From assembly GCA_910589415.1 (NCBI GenBank), contig OU342632.1, positions 53,185,341-53,249,340 of the forward strand: 64,000 nucleotides of DNA, read 5' to 3'. A program made the translations under genes and the position numbers. Below are positions 44,481 to 54,829 of this stretch, one piece after another (position 1 is the stretch's first letter; the number at the start of each line of letters is the position of its first letter). Origin of the DNA: Malachius bipustulatus. Its lineage: Eukaryota; Arthropoda; Insecta; Coleoptera; Melyridae. The notes below the pieces were generated by a model, which was not told the origin of the DNA, ran no database searches, and worked only from the letters and a program-made list of their open reading frames with translations.

Positions 44481-46134
44481 ATATCAGGGACCATTCCTGA
44501 AATATCCTGAAATAACTGAAAACTCGAGATTCCTTATTTTTATATTTTTCTTTTTTTATACCTATATATTTTTTTTTATTTTTTTTATATTTTGTTATTT
44601 ATAATTTTTTTCAGATTTTAACATGTTTATAGCTCATAAACTAGTCACTTCAAATTCCAACTGTAAAAACCATTGTTATTGGATTTTTTTAGAATATATT
44701 TTGAAAATGCAATTATATTTGGGGTGTCCCATTTAAGAAAGGATCTTGACCTTCAAATTACCTTGAAAATTCACATGAAGGTCAGTGTTGGCACAGACAG
44801 ATGGCCTCTACTGTGTTTGAATTTTTTGTGAAAACTTTTTTTGTAGATTAAGTTATTTTGAAAGATATATCCATTTGTCCTTTAATGTGTATCACCCTTT
44901 ATAAGTAGTTTTTTTGTCGAGCTCACCGCTACTATAACCCGCTGATATACGTGAAATGTGTGAGTAAGTAACACATATTTCAGCATGAGGACATAAATAA
45001 TAGTACATGTCCTATAATTGATTGTCTCGTTAAAATAAATTTGTTACTTTCGGTCTATCATGCTTGCATACTTTTGTTAGATTATTACATCGCAATGACA
45101 ATAATATCTTGTTTTACTAGCTTTGCACTTTACTGACTTTTCCACTTGAGTCGTCATGTGAACCTTTCTAAATTTTATCCTGGAAAAAACTCTTATTATT
45201 AGCGAAGCCAGTTACATTTTCGGTTCAATTAATGCTTTGTGTCCCTCTGAAAGTATCTGCCTGGATACCAGCCATAAATCTAAGGCTGCTACAAAACAAA
45301 CCAAAGTAACAATAGGGGACCGTATGAGTGACACAAATAACCTTCTAGTGAGAGCCGGATCGGAACAGTGGAGAGAAGGAGGAGCAGAGAGAACCGCGGG
45401 GTCTACTCTGGTCGCCATCTCCGAGAGAGCCGCACTGGCTAAGTGATTTATGCCATATGCTCCTTAAGAAAAGCTCAAGCATCTATTTTTTGTCCGTATT
45501 CGAAAGTGTCAAACCATAAATCGTGAGTACAAAAGAAGGGATCGAACGTTCTACATGGTCACCGGTAGATGGAGTCGTGTGCAACTCCCTAAATGTGATG
45601 ACTATGACGAGTTTGATTGCCACTTTACTTAATCCCTTCGTCATATTTTCCAGAGCAATGTTGCTTTCAGTCATTTTCAATTATCATTAAAATAATATTT
45701 TGACTGATACTAGATACTGGTACTTAATATTTTTTTATCGATTTGAACTTTTTTTTAATATGACCAATTTATTTTGGATTGGAATCATAAAATCGGCAAT
45801 AGCTAAATGTATTAGACTTACAGATATTTGAAGAGTTCTTAGTACAACTGGTAAAATCGGTAAATGAAATCCACTTTGTCGGTCTGTGTTTGCAATAATA
45901 CTTTGTTATAACTGAAACTTCTGCAGAATTTTTATATCTTGTTGTATTGTCATGTTATCGTGGTTATGCAAAAACAATCAGTCATAGGTATTCAATATTG
46001 TTTTACAGAGAATCTACATAATATACCTACTCATACTTACATGAGCCAGCCTAGGAATTTACTCAAATATTTCTATAGGTATTTATGCAAGTCATTGGGG
46101 AAGAAAATTGTGTTCCTTCGTCGTTAGGGTACAA
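44481..46134. other. No assigned gene; one compositionally distinct block
   Basis: 45230-45460 is G/C-richer and purine-biased, open in both directions (45237-45446 plus, 45418-45212 minus; the minus frame has one hydrophobic segment, IVTLVCFVAALDLWLV). No known motif. It might be a host exon or promoter, or an old repeat. The rest is AT-rich, with a mariner-like GGGGTGTCCCATT near 44720. Confidence 0.25.
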
Positions 46135-46136
46135 TA

Positions 46137-46752
46137 CAGGTTGATCCCGAAATGACGAACACGGGCAGCACCACAGCATCCATTGTGGATTAACGATTCT
46201 AAGTTCATTTACTCTTTTCTCCAGTATGGCTCACTTAAGAAGATATGACCACTTTTGTGGAAAATAAAGTCCCAACACTGCACTGGATACCCTTCTTCAG
46301 GCAGAAAAATAACGTGTAGGTCTACAATACCCAGATAGATGTTACCATGGAAACATATGAAATGGAAACACAACAAAGCTGAAAACAATAATCGATGCGC
46401 GGATACAAATTCGATAATATTATTCAAAATCTCGAATTCGAACAATGATGCCACATTGAAAAATTTTGTTGAACTCAGGAAATAGGTAAACTTTGAATGC
46501 CTGTAATTCCGTTCCTAATAATAAAAAAAAATAAAAAGCAAACACTATCGTAATAGTTATATATCAAATCATGTGCTTTGCCAGTGGAGGTTGTTTAAAT
46601 TTGACTGCCATTTTTATTTAAATTTTAGAAAAAGGACACCCTATATCTCGGTAACAAAGCCGAGGAAACCATTTTTATTTTAAATTTACAGTCTTTCTGA
46701 CCATCCTCTACAACACCCTGTAAACCGTGTCCGCCATTTCGGGATCATCCTG
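46137..46752. mobile_element. Mariner-type MITE, 616 bp
   Basis: Ends CAGGTTGATCCCGAAATGAC and the complement of CAGGATGATCCCGAAATGGC, flanked by TA (46135-46136 and 46753-46754). The inverted part is short (about 35 bases). Inside lies another ACACCCTGTAAACCGTG. No coding content. Confidence 0.7.
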
Positions 46753-47091
46753 TATAGACAGGCTAAAACCGAGCTTTCGACCATGAACTCCTCGCAGGTT
46801 TCCGCCATCTTGAATTAAGTTGTAAAGTCGTGTTTAAAGTATAATAAACTTAAATAAAATAAGTATAAACTTTCATATTGTCACGTTTTACCCTTCTGTG
46901 GGTTCTTCGACAATTTGGAAAGCCAATTAATGCTTTAATTAATTTATTCAATCGCTTACTTTAATTTACAATAATTCTTACTAATATTATACTTGAATTA
47001 ATTTAAAAGTTCAATTATAATCACAGTACTATTACTATGAAACAAATTGAATAATAATAAATTATTATATCAATTACAGCAATCCGATTGT

Positions 47092-47540
47092 TGAAAAACA
47101 ATAATGCTTTCTGAACGACACACTTACTCCAACGGTATGGTGAAGACAGAGACATCGATGTTTCAATGGTTATTTCCATCTCATCAGTCTGTCACATCAC
47201 CACCACTAGAGAAGTGTGCCGATCAGAAAGAAAATCAAAAGCTTTAAGCAAAATGATTGATTGATTGAAAGTTGATTGATTGAAATAAAAAAAAATCTCT
47301 GATTGACACATTGAAAGTTGTACTTTTCAGTCATCAGATGGCATTTGCCATGCAAGTCACTATGTTTCCGAAAAATCATTTTGCTTAAAGCTTTTGATTT
47401 TCTTTCTGATCGGCACACTTCTCTAGTGGTGGTGATGTGACAGACTGATGAGATGGAAATAACCATTGAAACATCGATGTCTCTGTCTTCACCATACCGT
47501 TGGAGTAAGTGTGTCGTTCAGAAAGCATTATTGTTTTTCA
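47092..47540. repeat. Perfect 167-bp inverted repeat (hairpin locus)
   Basis: 47092-47258 is the exact reverse complement of 47374-47540 with no mismatch in 167 bases, around a 115-base spacer (47259-47373). The arms are of mixed composition, not simple AT. A 13-base direct repeat CAGTACTATTACT occurs at 47024-47036 and again at 47539-47551, overlapping the end of the right arm. No coding frame of note in the arms. A transcript across it would fold into a long duplex. Confidence 0.95.
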
Positions 47541-47680
47541 GTACTATTACTGTTTCTGAAAATAACACACTGTCCATATAATAACACTAACATCGCCTTC
47601 TTATATCGCTAACTTACTATCGCTCCCTTATTCGCAGTCTATACTGAACTGGACTAGCACCGCACCTAACTCCGCTTATA

Positions 47681-48543
47681 CACCTGTGTCCAAGATAAGC
47701 ATGAACATCATGGGGATCTCGAAAACCTTGGCACATACAAGACCGGTTAAATGGGAAAAAGTTGGGCCACCAGAAGAATTTATGGCAGAAAGAGATTTCA
47801 AAAATTATTTTTTATTTTCGAATTATTTTGCAAAAACATAAATTTTTAATTTTAGTTTTCCTTATTTATTGACTTTATTATTGAAAATTGGGAAAAACTA
47901 AGACCACATTTTCATTGTAGTTATTGACCAGCTTCATTTTTGCGATGTCAGTGTTTTTCATCTGTCGTTCATATTTGCAGAGCCGAACTGAACTTCGATT
48001 TTTTTGAATACTTAAAAAATAATAATATTTTAAATGGATTTTTTGCAAAAATTTAAAGAAAGTTTAATTCTGGATTTAATGATATGCCACACATATTGTT
48101 TCAAACGTGTTTCGGACTGTATCTATTGACATCATCAGTTTAATTACACCTTAATTCGGATTTGTTTTACATGTCGGATTGTGCACATCATCCAATTCGG
48201 AATTAAAATATCTTTCAATTTTTGCAATAAAAAATCCAAAAAATCGAACAAAAAGTCCGGCTCTGCAAATATGAATCGTTAGGTAAAAAAACCTACATTG
48301 CAAAAATATGACTGGTTAATAACTGCAATGCAAATGTTGTTTCAGCTTTTTCTAATCTTCAATAATAACGTCAACAAACCAGAAAAATTGAACAAATTGA
48401 ACAAAATTGAAAAATTTGGTTTTTCAAAATATTTCTAAAATCAAAAGTAATTTTTGAAACCTTTTAAAAAATTAATGGACCCTGTACCTCCCACTGTTTT
48501 CGAGATCCCCATACTGTTATTCTTATATATCTTGGACGCAATA
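47681..48543. mobile_element. Mariner-type element, about 860 bp
   Basis: Left end CACCTGTGTCCAAGATAAGC follows TA. The right end, complementary to TTGCGTCCAAGATATATAAG, is near 48543. Both ends carry CATGGGGATCTCGAAAAC. The interior repeats the sequence of the 9487 element (GCAAATATGAATCGT, AATAACTGCAATGCAAA) twice in opposite orientation. No transposase. Confidence 0.6.
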
Positions 48544-49538
48544 TAAATACCTACACTCCTGGTGTTCTTCTAAAACGCCTCAACCAACTCCGAATATCCC
48601 TCTAGAGTTCGAATGGTCCATTTATGGAAAATTCCAGTCAAAAAAAGCTCCCAGACACTCTGGCAGATTAGTATTCAAAGTACCTACTCTCCAACAGAAC
48701 TGCGGAGAGAGGTAGCTGCACCAGCAACGATGCAGGACTGTCGGTGTTCATGCGAGACTCACGATAGTATGACTGCGCGAAACCCCGTCCCACCCTACGG
48801 CGATGTAACAATATTTTGCATATTGAAAATTCTTTCTGGTAGAATAACGTTTTTCTTTCGGCGCTATCGTAAATATTGTCATGAAAGTGGTAACGCACAC
48901 AATTTCCTTCAAAATTTGTCGAAAAAATTTTCCCAAACGAGAAATCCCTTTACTTATTCTATAATAGTTTAAGTGTGTAAGTATTTTATTGTACCGGCAT
49001 CCAAAGCAAGTGCAATGTAAAGATGTAATTATGCATACCTAGTGTGCCGTGTAAATGATGTAAAGATGTACCGTATCCAGTATCCACAATAGTGCACGTG
49101 GTGTAACTGTGGTGTGGGCATGGCCAATGCAAATAGTGTAAGTGCGCGCGTACGTAGTGTAAAGGTGTAATTATTAATTTCCTTTCGTTTTCCTTTTTAT
49201 CCAAAATGGCGAAAAACCTGCAGGTGATTCATGTTTGAAAACTCGTATTTAAGCTTCCCATTATAGTATTTGGCGGAAAACCAAATTAATTGCAAAATTT
49301 AAATCTACTCTTGAACAATCGAGAAAAGACAGTCAACAACGCATGTAGGTCCCTTATTTACTCCGATAACATCAACAACACTATCTACTAAAAGGGTCAT
49401 TGAAGTCTTCCTAAACGATTGGCCACTATAATGATTAAATAATAATAATATATATAATAATAATAATAATATATATAATAATAATAATAAACTATAATAA
49501 TCTTCCTAAATAAATAAATAATTAGTTAGTTAGTCTTC
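48544..49538. other. No recognisable gene
   Basis: 48600-48960 has an open frame (48613-48972) without motif. 49040-49170 shows repeated GTGTAA and GATGTAA words. An AATAAT/ATATAAT microsatellite lies at about 49437-49495. Confidence 0.35.
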
Positions 49539-49542
49539 TTAT

Positions 49543-50041
49543 TGTGACGTTTCCCACCTAGGTGTATACAGATTGTGACAAAAGTTTCTGGTTTCCCTAG
49601 AATTCTTACCAAATGTGCCTTGGTTCTTTACGGCGAGAGAAATTTTTATGGGAGAATATGCTGGATAAATAAGAAGAGAAAATCATTTTTCACCCTGTTT
49701 ATTTATCCAGCATATTCTCCCATAAAAATTTCTCTCGCCGTAAAGAACCAGGGCACATTTGGTAAGAATTCCAGGGAAACCAGAAACTTTTGTCACAATC
49801 TGTATAGACCTAGGTGGGAAACGTCACAGTGGTGCCGAAACCAGGGACTTTTAGATATAGGATGCTTTGAAACGCCGACTTCAAGTAAAAAGAATTTTAC
49901 TTTGATCGAGAAAAAAATATTTCCATGGATTTGTAGAAATTATTATTAGGGAAAGAAAAATTGCTGTCGATGAAATGAAAAAACAGCTCGAGAAAAACGA
50001 AAAAATTAATTCGTGTTCGGGGTAGCTGTCTGGTTGTTACA
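49543..50041 (-). repeat. 3' LTR of Gypsy A, with a large internal palindrome
   Basis: 499 bases. The outer part, 49543-49828, is an inverted repeat: arms of 129 bases (49543-49671 and 49700-49828) with a few mismatches and a 28-base loop. It starts TGTGACGTTTCCCACCTAGG and ends in the complement. The inner part (49829-50041) is close to identical to the 5' LTR. Confidence 0.85.
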
Positions 50042-50055
50042 TTGCCCCCCTTTTT
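50042..50055 (-). promoter_or_regulatory. Polypurine tract of Gypsy A
   Basis: On the minus strand AAAAAGGGGGGCAA lies directly before the TG that opens the 3' LTR, the normal place for plus-strand priming. Confidence 0.85.
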
Positions 50056-50442
50056 GCATGCGTCGGTTTCTTCTTTTCATCTTGAGGGAAGGGAGAGTTC
50101 GGCGACTTGCAAAAACTAAGCTATAGGTATTCGAGCGCACTACTTTTGTTCCGTTGGTGATGTTGCTTGGATCCTTGATTCTCCTTCTGCGTCATTGAGC
50201 ACATGGAGAAGCCCCCCCAATCTCCTGGTCCCTCTGCATGAAAGAGAAGTCTCCGCCGAGAAGTTTTCGGTGGTATTTTATTAGTTCGTAGGGATGAAAT
50301 CAGATGCCGGCCTAACTCACGAGGTCTTGAAAAAAAACGAATTACTTGAGTTCGATTAATAACAGTTGGGATTGAAAATAGAATAGTAACAAAACGACAT
50401 GAAGAAGAAAACTCGCCTCCTAATGGATGTGGAGTTTACTAA

Positions 50443-50723
50443 TGTTAGTCGACCGGGTACAAGTAAATCACACTTCTTTAGAAATAATTTAATGATGAAA
50501 CAAAAATAATTAAATGTACGGATTGATATGAAAACAAACTTCTTAACGTCTTAATACTCTTCTTAATTAATTATTATCAACTTCCCCTTTTTCAACTGAC
50601 GTCTATCATGCATCGACTCGCACTCTGTGTCTACTGCTCCTTCATTACGCTCGGCCCTTCTCCCGACCTGACTGCCTCTACTGCTCGTTTCTGATTTCTG
50701 GTGATCGGCATTTTCACATAACA
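50443..50723 (-). repeat. 3' LTR of Gypsy B
   Basis: 281 bases, TG to CA on the minus strand, same as 52991-53271. The last 30 codons of the pol frame lie inside this LTR. Confidence 0.95.
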
Positions 50724-52700
50724 TTCGGCCTCACTACCATCGGGGTCGTCCTCGGCACCATCACCCTCGCTGTCACTGTCCTGTTCCGGATCTAGGCGAC
50801 ACCACGGCTTCATTAGGTCAGATGCAAAGACTGACTTGAATGGTCTTTGGGTTCGTTGAGCCCCAGGAATATCTTTAATCAAGTAGCGGTCATTTTCTAA
50901 GACTGCTGCAACTTCATATGGACCCTTGTACTTCGGCATCAATTTCCTTGATTCTCCTGTAGCACTCGCTTCCCTTCTAACCAATACTAGATCTCCTTCT
51001 TCATACTTCTTCGGCTTCTTATGCTTCGAATCGAACCACTTCTTGCTCTTTTCCTGTTGCTTCTCTATATTCTGCAGTGCGTCTATTCTTAAATCGTCGA
51101 TGTCTTCTTCTCTTCTGTTCCCTTCATTCAGGGCCAGCATTAACTGATTTTGAACGGCGTTACGCGGATGATATCCGAATAATAGTTCATTAGGCGTCTT
51201 TTTCGTAGTTGCATTCGGCAAGTCATTTAAAGCAAATTGAATATTCTTCAAGCTTCTTTCCCAATCTTTTCCGCTTTTCTCATTGTACGTGGTAGTTAGG
51301 GCGGTTAGTAAAGTTTGGTTATGTCTCTCGACTTGTCCATTCGCTCTTGGACTACAAGTGGCATTCTTTACATGAACTATCTGGTTAAGTTCACAGAAGT
51401 TTTCAAATTCTTTTGAAGTAAAAGCGGTACCTCTGTCGGTTATCAATCTGATAGGAGTACCAAAATAAGAAAAGATCTCCGTTAACACTGTTATCACTGG
51501 TTTCGTCTTTGTCGACTTTACAGCCTTAATTACTGAATACTTCGTAAAATTGTCTTGGTAAAGCAAGACATAATCATGTCGACTACTGCTTTTTACAAAT
51601 GGTCCTAGATGATCCAAATTAACGGTATGGAATGGTAAAGGTATTCTTTCGATAATATGCATCTCACCTTCTGATTTTCCCTTTTCTGTTTTGTGATAAG
51701 CACATCGGATACAACTGGCTATATAATTTATCACCTTCTTTCTCATTCTTGGAAACCAGAATTTTCTCTTGACATAATTCAGAGTCTTATCTACACCGAA
51801 ATGTCCCATATTATCATGTGCAGACTGAATTACCTTCCAGCGTATGCCTCGTGGTACCACCCATTTTAAATCATCATCTATATTTCTGTAAAGTCTATTA
51901 TCTTCTATTGTGTAGTCTTTGGTTAACTGAACTTCCTCTGGCGTTTTATTTTTCTTCTTCAGCGTCATATATATTCTCTGGATATCTTCATCTTGTAGTT
52001 GCATGGTAAGTAGCCAATCATCTTCTTCGATGCGGAAAGTATACACTTTTAAGTCTGCTTCTGGTACATCTCTCGGCGATTCAACTGGTCTTCTGCTAAG
52101 TGCATCCACGTGGACCATTCTGTCACTTGATCTATGGTTTATCGAAAAATCGAACTCTTGCAACTTCAACAACCATCTTGCAATTCTGGGCTGTACGTCT
52201 CGTTTATTCATTATAGTCTTCAGTGAATTACAGTCAGTTATTACTGTAAAACATTTTCCCAACACATATATCTTAAATCTTTCCAGGCTCTCAACCACAG
52301 CTAATGTTTCGAGTTCGAAACTATGATATTTCCTTTCTAATTCTGTTGTCTTTCTACTGAAATAACATACAGGTTTCCACTTTCCAAATTCCTCTTGTAG
52401 TAGAATTCCAGCAAGACCAATACTACTAGCGTCTGTGTGAACCTGATGTTCAGCTTTCGGATTATATAAAGTAAGAACGGGTTGACTGCTTAAACATTTC
52501 TTGAGGTTCTGATAAGCGTCTTCACTTGAATTTTTTTCAAAATTAAACCCTCCAAAACCTCTTAATCTGCTTCTGTTACTTCTATCTCCGTCATCTTCAA
52601 ATATAAATTTATGTAGTGATTTAATTACCTTCTTTGACTGAGACTTCAAATTTCCATTAATATTCTGAAATTCACTCAATGATAATGCGGACGACGCCAT
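50631..52700 (-). CDS. Gypsy B pol-derived protein: RNase H and integrase, 689 aa
   Basis: One open frame, Met at 52700 to TAG at 50631-50633. Residues 1-50 (MASSALSLSEFQNINGNLKS, then a basic stretch) look like a gag-type start fused at about residue 51 to the end of a reverse transcriptase (FEKNSSEDAYQNLKKCL, PVLTLYNP). RNase H covers about 85-205 with the DEDD set complete: D90 (HTDASSIG), E129 (FELET), D156 (ITDCNS), D199 (VDALSRR). The integrase has an HHCC zinc domain (AHDNMGHF ... CIRC, about 294-333) and a core with D363 (NLDHLG), D422 (TDRGTAF) and E458 (NGQVERH), spacing DD35E. A C-terminal domain follows (KKYEEGDLVLVRRE, YKGPYEV). No chromodomain. The last 30 residues (CYVKMPITRNQKR onward) are encoded inside the 3' LTR. 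The frame is intact but lacks the polymerase, so it needs a complete relative to move. Confidence 0.9.
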   Translation of the reverse strand: MASSALSLSEFQNINGNLKSQSKKVIKSLHKFIFEDDGDRSNRSRLRGFGGFNFEKNSSEDAYQNLKKCLSSQPVLTLYNPKAEHQVHTDASSIGLAGILLQEEFGKWKPVCYFSRKTTELERKYHSFELETLAVVESLERFKIYVLGKCFTVITDCNSLKTIMNKRDVQPRIARWLLKLQEFDFSINHRSSDRMVHVDALSRRPVESPRDVPEADLKVYTFRIEEDDWLLTMQLQDEDIQRIYMTLKKKNKTPEEVQLTKDYTIEDNRLYRNIDDDLKWVVPRGIRWKVIQSAHDNMGHFGVDKTLNYVKRKFWFPRMRKKVINYIASCIRCAYHKTEKGKSEGEMHIIERIPLPFHTVNLDHLGPFVKSSSRHDYVLLYQDNFTKYSVIKAVKSTKTKPVITVLTEIFSYFGTPIRLITDRGTAFTSKEFENFCELNQIVHVKNATCSPRANGQVERHNQTLLTALTTTYNEKSGKDWERSLKNIQFALNDLPNATTKKTPNELLFGYHPRNAVQNQLMLALNEGNRREEDIDDLRIDALQNIEKQQEKSKKWFDSKHKKPKKYEEGDLVLVRREASATGESRKLMPKYKGPYEVAAVLENDRYLIKDIPGAQRTQRPFKSVFASDLMKPWCRLDPEQDSDSEGDGAEDDPDGSEAECYVKMPITRNQKRAVEAVRSGEGPSVMKEQ

Positions 52701-52973
52701 TATGGTCTCGAACTTCTGTAGTGTAGTAATCTTGACAAACTGTATTAGTGACCTAGTTTTTCAGTCGTAATAAAATATCAGATCTACAAAATGCGTTTGG
52801 TCTTCATCTTAAAGGTACACCACACCACCTGGCATCCGGCGAATTATTGTCTCGATAATCTTACTCCGGGAATAAGGCAACCAAATAAGTAGGTATGTAC
52901 GCAGTTCACAAAATTCACGGACCGGCCATTTTACTTTTCACACACTGATTTTAGGTTGATATTTTTATATTAT

Positions 52974-52986
52974 ATCCCACCGCTGC
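52974..52986 (-). promoter_or_regulatory. Primer binding site of Gypsy B, tRNA-Leu type
   Basis: Four bases downstream of the 5' LTR, the minus strand reads GCAGCGGTGGGAT. Thirteen bases are complementary to the acceptor/T-arm of leucine tRNAs that end in ATCCCACCGCTGCC. The terminal CCA complement is not included. The match is from general knowledge of tRNA-Leu(AAG). Confidence 0.6.
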
Positions 52987-52990
52987 TAAT

Positions 52991-53271
52991 TGTTAGTCGA
53001 CCGGGTACAAGTAAATCACACTTCTTTAGAAATAATTTAATGATGAAACAAAAATAATTAAATGTACGGATTGATATGAAAACAAACTTCTTAACGTCTT
53101 AATACTCTTCTTAATTAATTATTATCAACTTCCCCTTTTTCAACTGACGTCTATCATGCATCGACTCGCACTCTGTGTCTACTGCTCCTTCATTACGCTC
53201 GGCCCTTCTCCCGACCTGACTGCCTCTACTGCTCGTTTCTGATTTCTGGTGATCGGCATTTTCACATAACA
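52991..53271 (-). repeat. 5' LTR of Gypsy B
   Basis: 281 bases, no difference from the 3' LTR found by reading both in full. It would contain promoter and transcript start; I cannot place a TATA box with confidence. Confidence 0.95.
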
Positions 53272-53389
53272 CTAAGTTGAAATTCAAAAGAAATTAAATA
53301 AAAGAAGTTGTGAAAAAGAAAAAAAATTTCAGAAGAAAAGAAACAAGTTGAAGTGTTTTTTTTTGTTGATGATTGATGCGTGGCGTGGT

Positions 53390-54632
53390 CTGCAACCTGA
53401 AGCTGTGTTTGTTGTGCTTATTCGAGCTGACCTGGCTGGTAATATTGGGGCCGCTGTAAAGCTGGTGCAGGGAGGGCTCGTCGTGTTGTCTGGAGCATGC
53501 GTCGCCCCAGGCGGTCTCTTGGATTCGGAGTTCTGCTTAGATTTTGCCTGTTCGGATGATCATATCTGGTGAAACTTTGTTGGTGCGGAGACGTGCCAGG
53601 GAGGTGCTTATCTGTCCATGGCAAAGCCCTCCAGCGTGGATTAGCGTTCTGGCTGCTTCGTGCACGTCTCATATGCAGAAAATTTGGTGCAATTGCCCCC
53701 GGGTTGACTGATTGTCTTTGGCCCGACTTACTTTCGCGCTCGGCGTGTATAAAATCTTGTGCGCGTAAAAACATCATGGCCGCCTCCAAGGTGTGCTGCT
53801 CCTTTGTGGCCCATAACGAGCGTATATTGTTGGAGTAAAATGGTCCATGATTTCCTCTATGAGTTGGCCTATTGGGATGGGGGTTGTAAGTAGCTTAGCT
53901 TGCCTATAGATTTTCAAAAAATAGTCGGTCCATGGAATACCCGGAATCCACTTCCCGGTACTGATTTGTATTCGCAGAGATCTCGGGTTGTCCAATATTC
54001 CTCCAAGAAACGTTGGCGAAACTGGTTGTAGCCTACGGAGTTTTCTTCAACTAGCCTCCACCAATCCCGGGCCGAGCCTTCCAGACAATCTCCAACGAAG
54101 TCCATTAATTCTGCTTCATTAATTCTCATCCGTCTCTGAAATGTCTCCAGCTCCTGCAGGAATATGACTGGATTTCAGATTCAGCATGACTGCATTTAGT
54201 TTCGGATGGTTGAAAACTAGGAGGTGTCGGCGCATTTCGTAGGAAAATGATTGTCTGGTCTGACTGTGCTCTTGCAAGCATCGTGTTCGCGTCCCATTGC
54301 TGCGTATTCTCAGTCGCCACTTCCGGGTGTCGGGAAACCTCCTGGACAGCTGCCAATGGAACCACTCCTGCAGACGAAACGGCCTCAGCGCGTCTACCGC
54401 TTTCACAACATTCGCGCACTTCTCGCGAGGGTGTTCTAGTTTGTCGTGTTTCCTACCGAACCGCACTGGTTTCGCATGTTGACCCCGCAACCGTTGTTGA
54501 GATTGGGGCGCGGTTTGAATTTTCCTTGTCCTCCACTAACTCAGCTATCTGGTGCCTGAGGTCCGCAATAGTGCGGAGGGCTTCCTGTAGAGGGACGTCG
54601 TCGTGGCCTAGCCGTTCCATTTCTGAATTCCT
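53390..54632 (-). pseudogene. Gag polyprotein of Gypsy A, frame-shifted
   Basis: A likely start is the Met in MERLGHDDVPLQEALRTIA (about 54620), opening a coiled-coil-like segment (IADLRHQIAELVEDKEN). Further down the retrotransposon-gag domain reads NPVIFLQELETFQRRM, MDFVGDCLEGSARDWWRL and YNQFRQRFLEEYW, the last two being the strongest family signatures (A-x-x-WW and F-x-x-x-F-x-x-x-YW). Next come TDYFLKIYRQAKLLTTPIP, LIEEIMDHF and LEAAMMFLRAQDFIHAE. A basic, Arg/Gln-rich tail lacks a CCHC knuckle. At least four frame changes (near 54450, 54170, 54000 and 53790) separate the pieces. Gag would form the particle around the RNA; this copy cannot. Confidence 0.75.
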
Positions 54633-54829
54633 ACCTGTTAAAAAATACAAAGAAACAAACCTATTTATCCCTAATTGTGTTGTCCGGCTTTTATCATTTA
54701 TTTGTATATATTTATTAGTTGGCTTTCTTTATTTAGGTACCTATTTTGTGTGTTGTCCGGCTACATTTAATTTACTTCATTAATTTCAATCTAGTTTGCT
54801 TATCCTATGTTTCAACAAAAATCTTACTG

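Larger units (their letters stand above)
50443..53271 (-). mobile_element. Gypsy LTR retrotransposon B, very young, internally deleted
   Basis: The LTRs (50443-50723 and 52991-53271, 281 bases each) are identical as far as I can read. They start TGTTATGTGAAAATGCC and end GGTCGACTAACA on the minus strand. CTAA flanks both sides (50439-50442 and 53272-53275), the 4-bp duplication usual for Gypsy. The internal part has a leader, a primer binding site and one uninterrupted frame of 689 codons with RNase H and integrase, but no gag zinc knuckle, protease or reverse transcriptase. It inserted into element A. Confidence 0.95.

Noticed and set aside
45212..45446. Overlapping open frames on both strands in a G/C-richer block
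   Set aside because: No family resemblance in either frame and no splice or start context that decides; listed only as a distinct block.
49820..49850. TGGTGCCGAAACC after GTCACA on the plus strand, resembling a primer binding site
   Set aside because: The plus strand is the wrong orientation: gag, pol, the polypurine tract and LTR edges all place element A on the minus strand, and this word lies inside the LTR.
50443..53271. 281-bp direct repeats first read as a tandem duplication of the pol 3' end
   Set aside because: They have TG/CA ends, flank a primer site and pol frame, and are bounded by matching CTAA, so they are LTRs.
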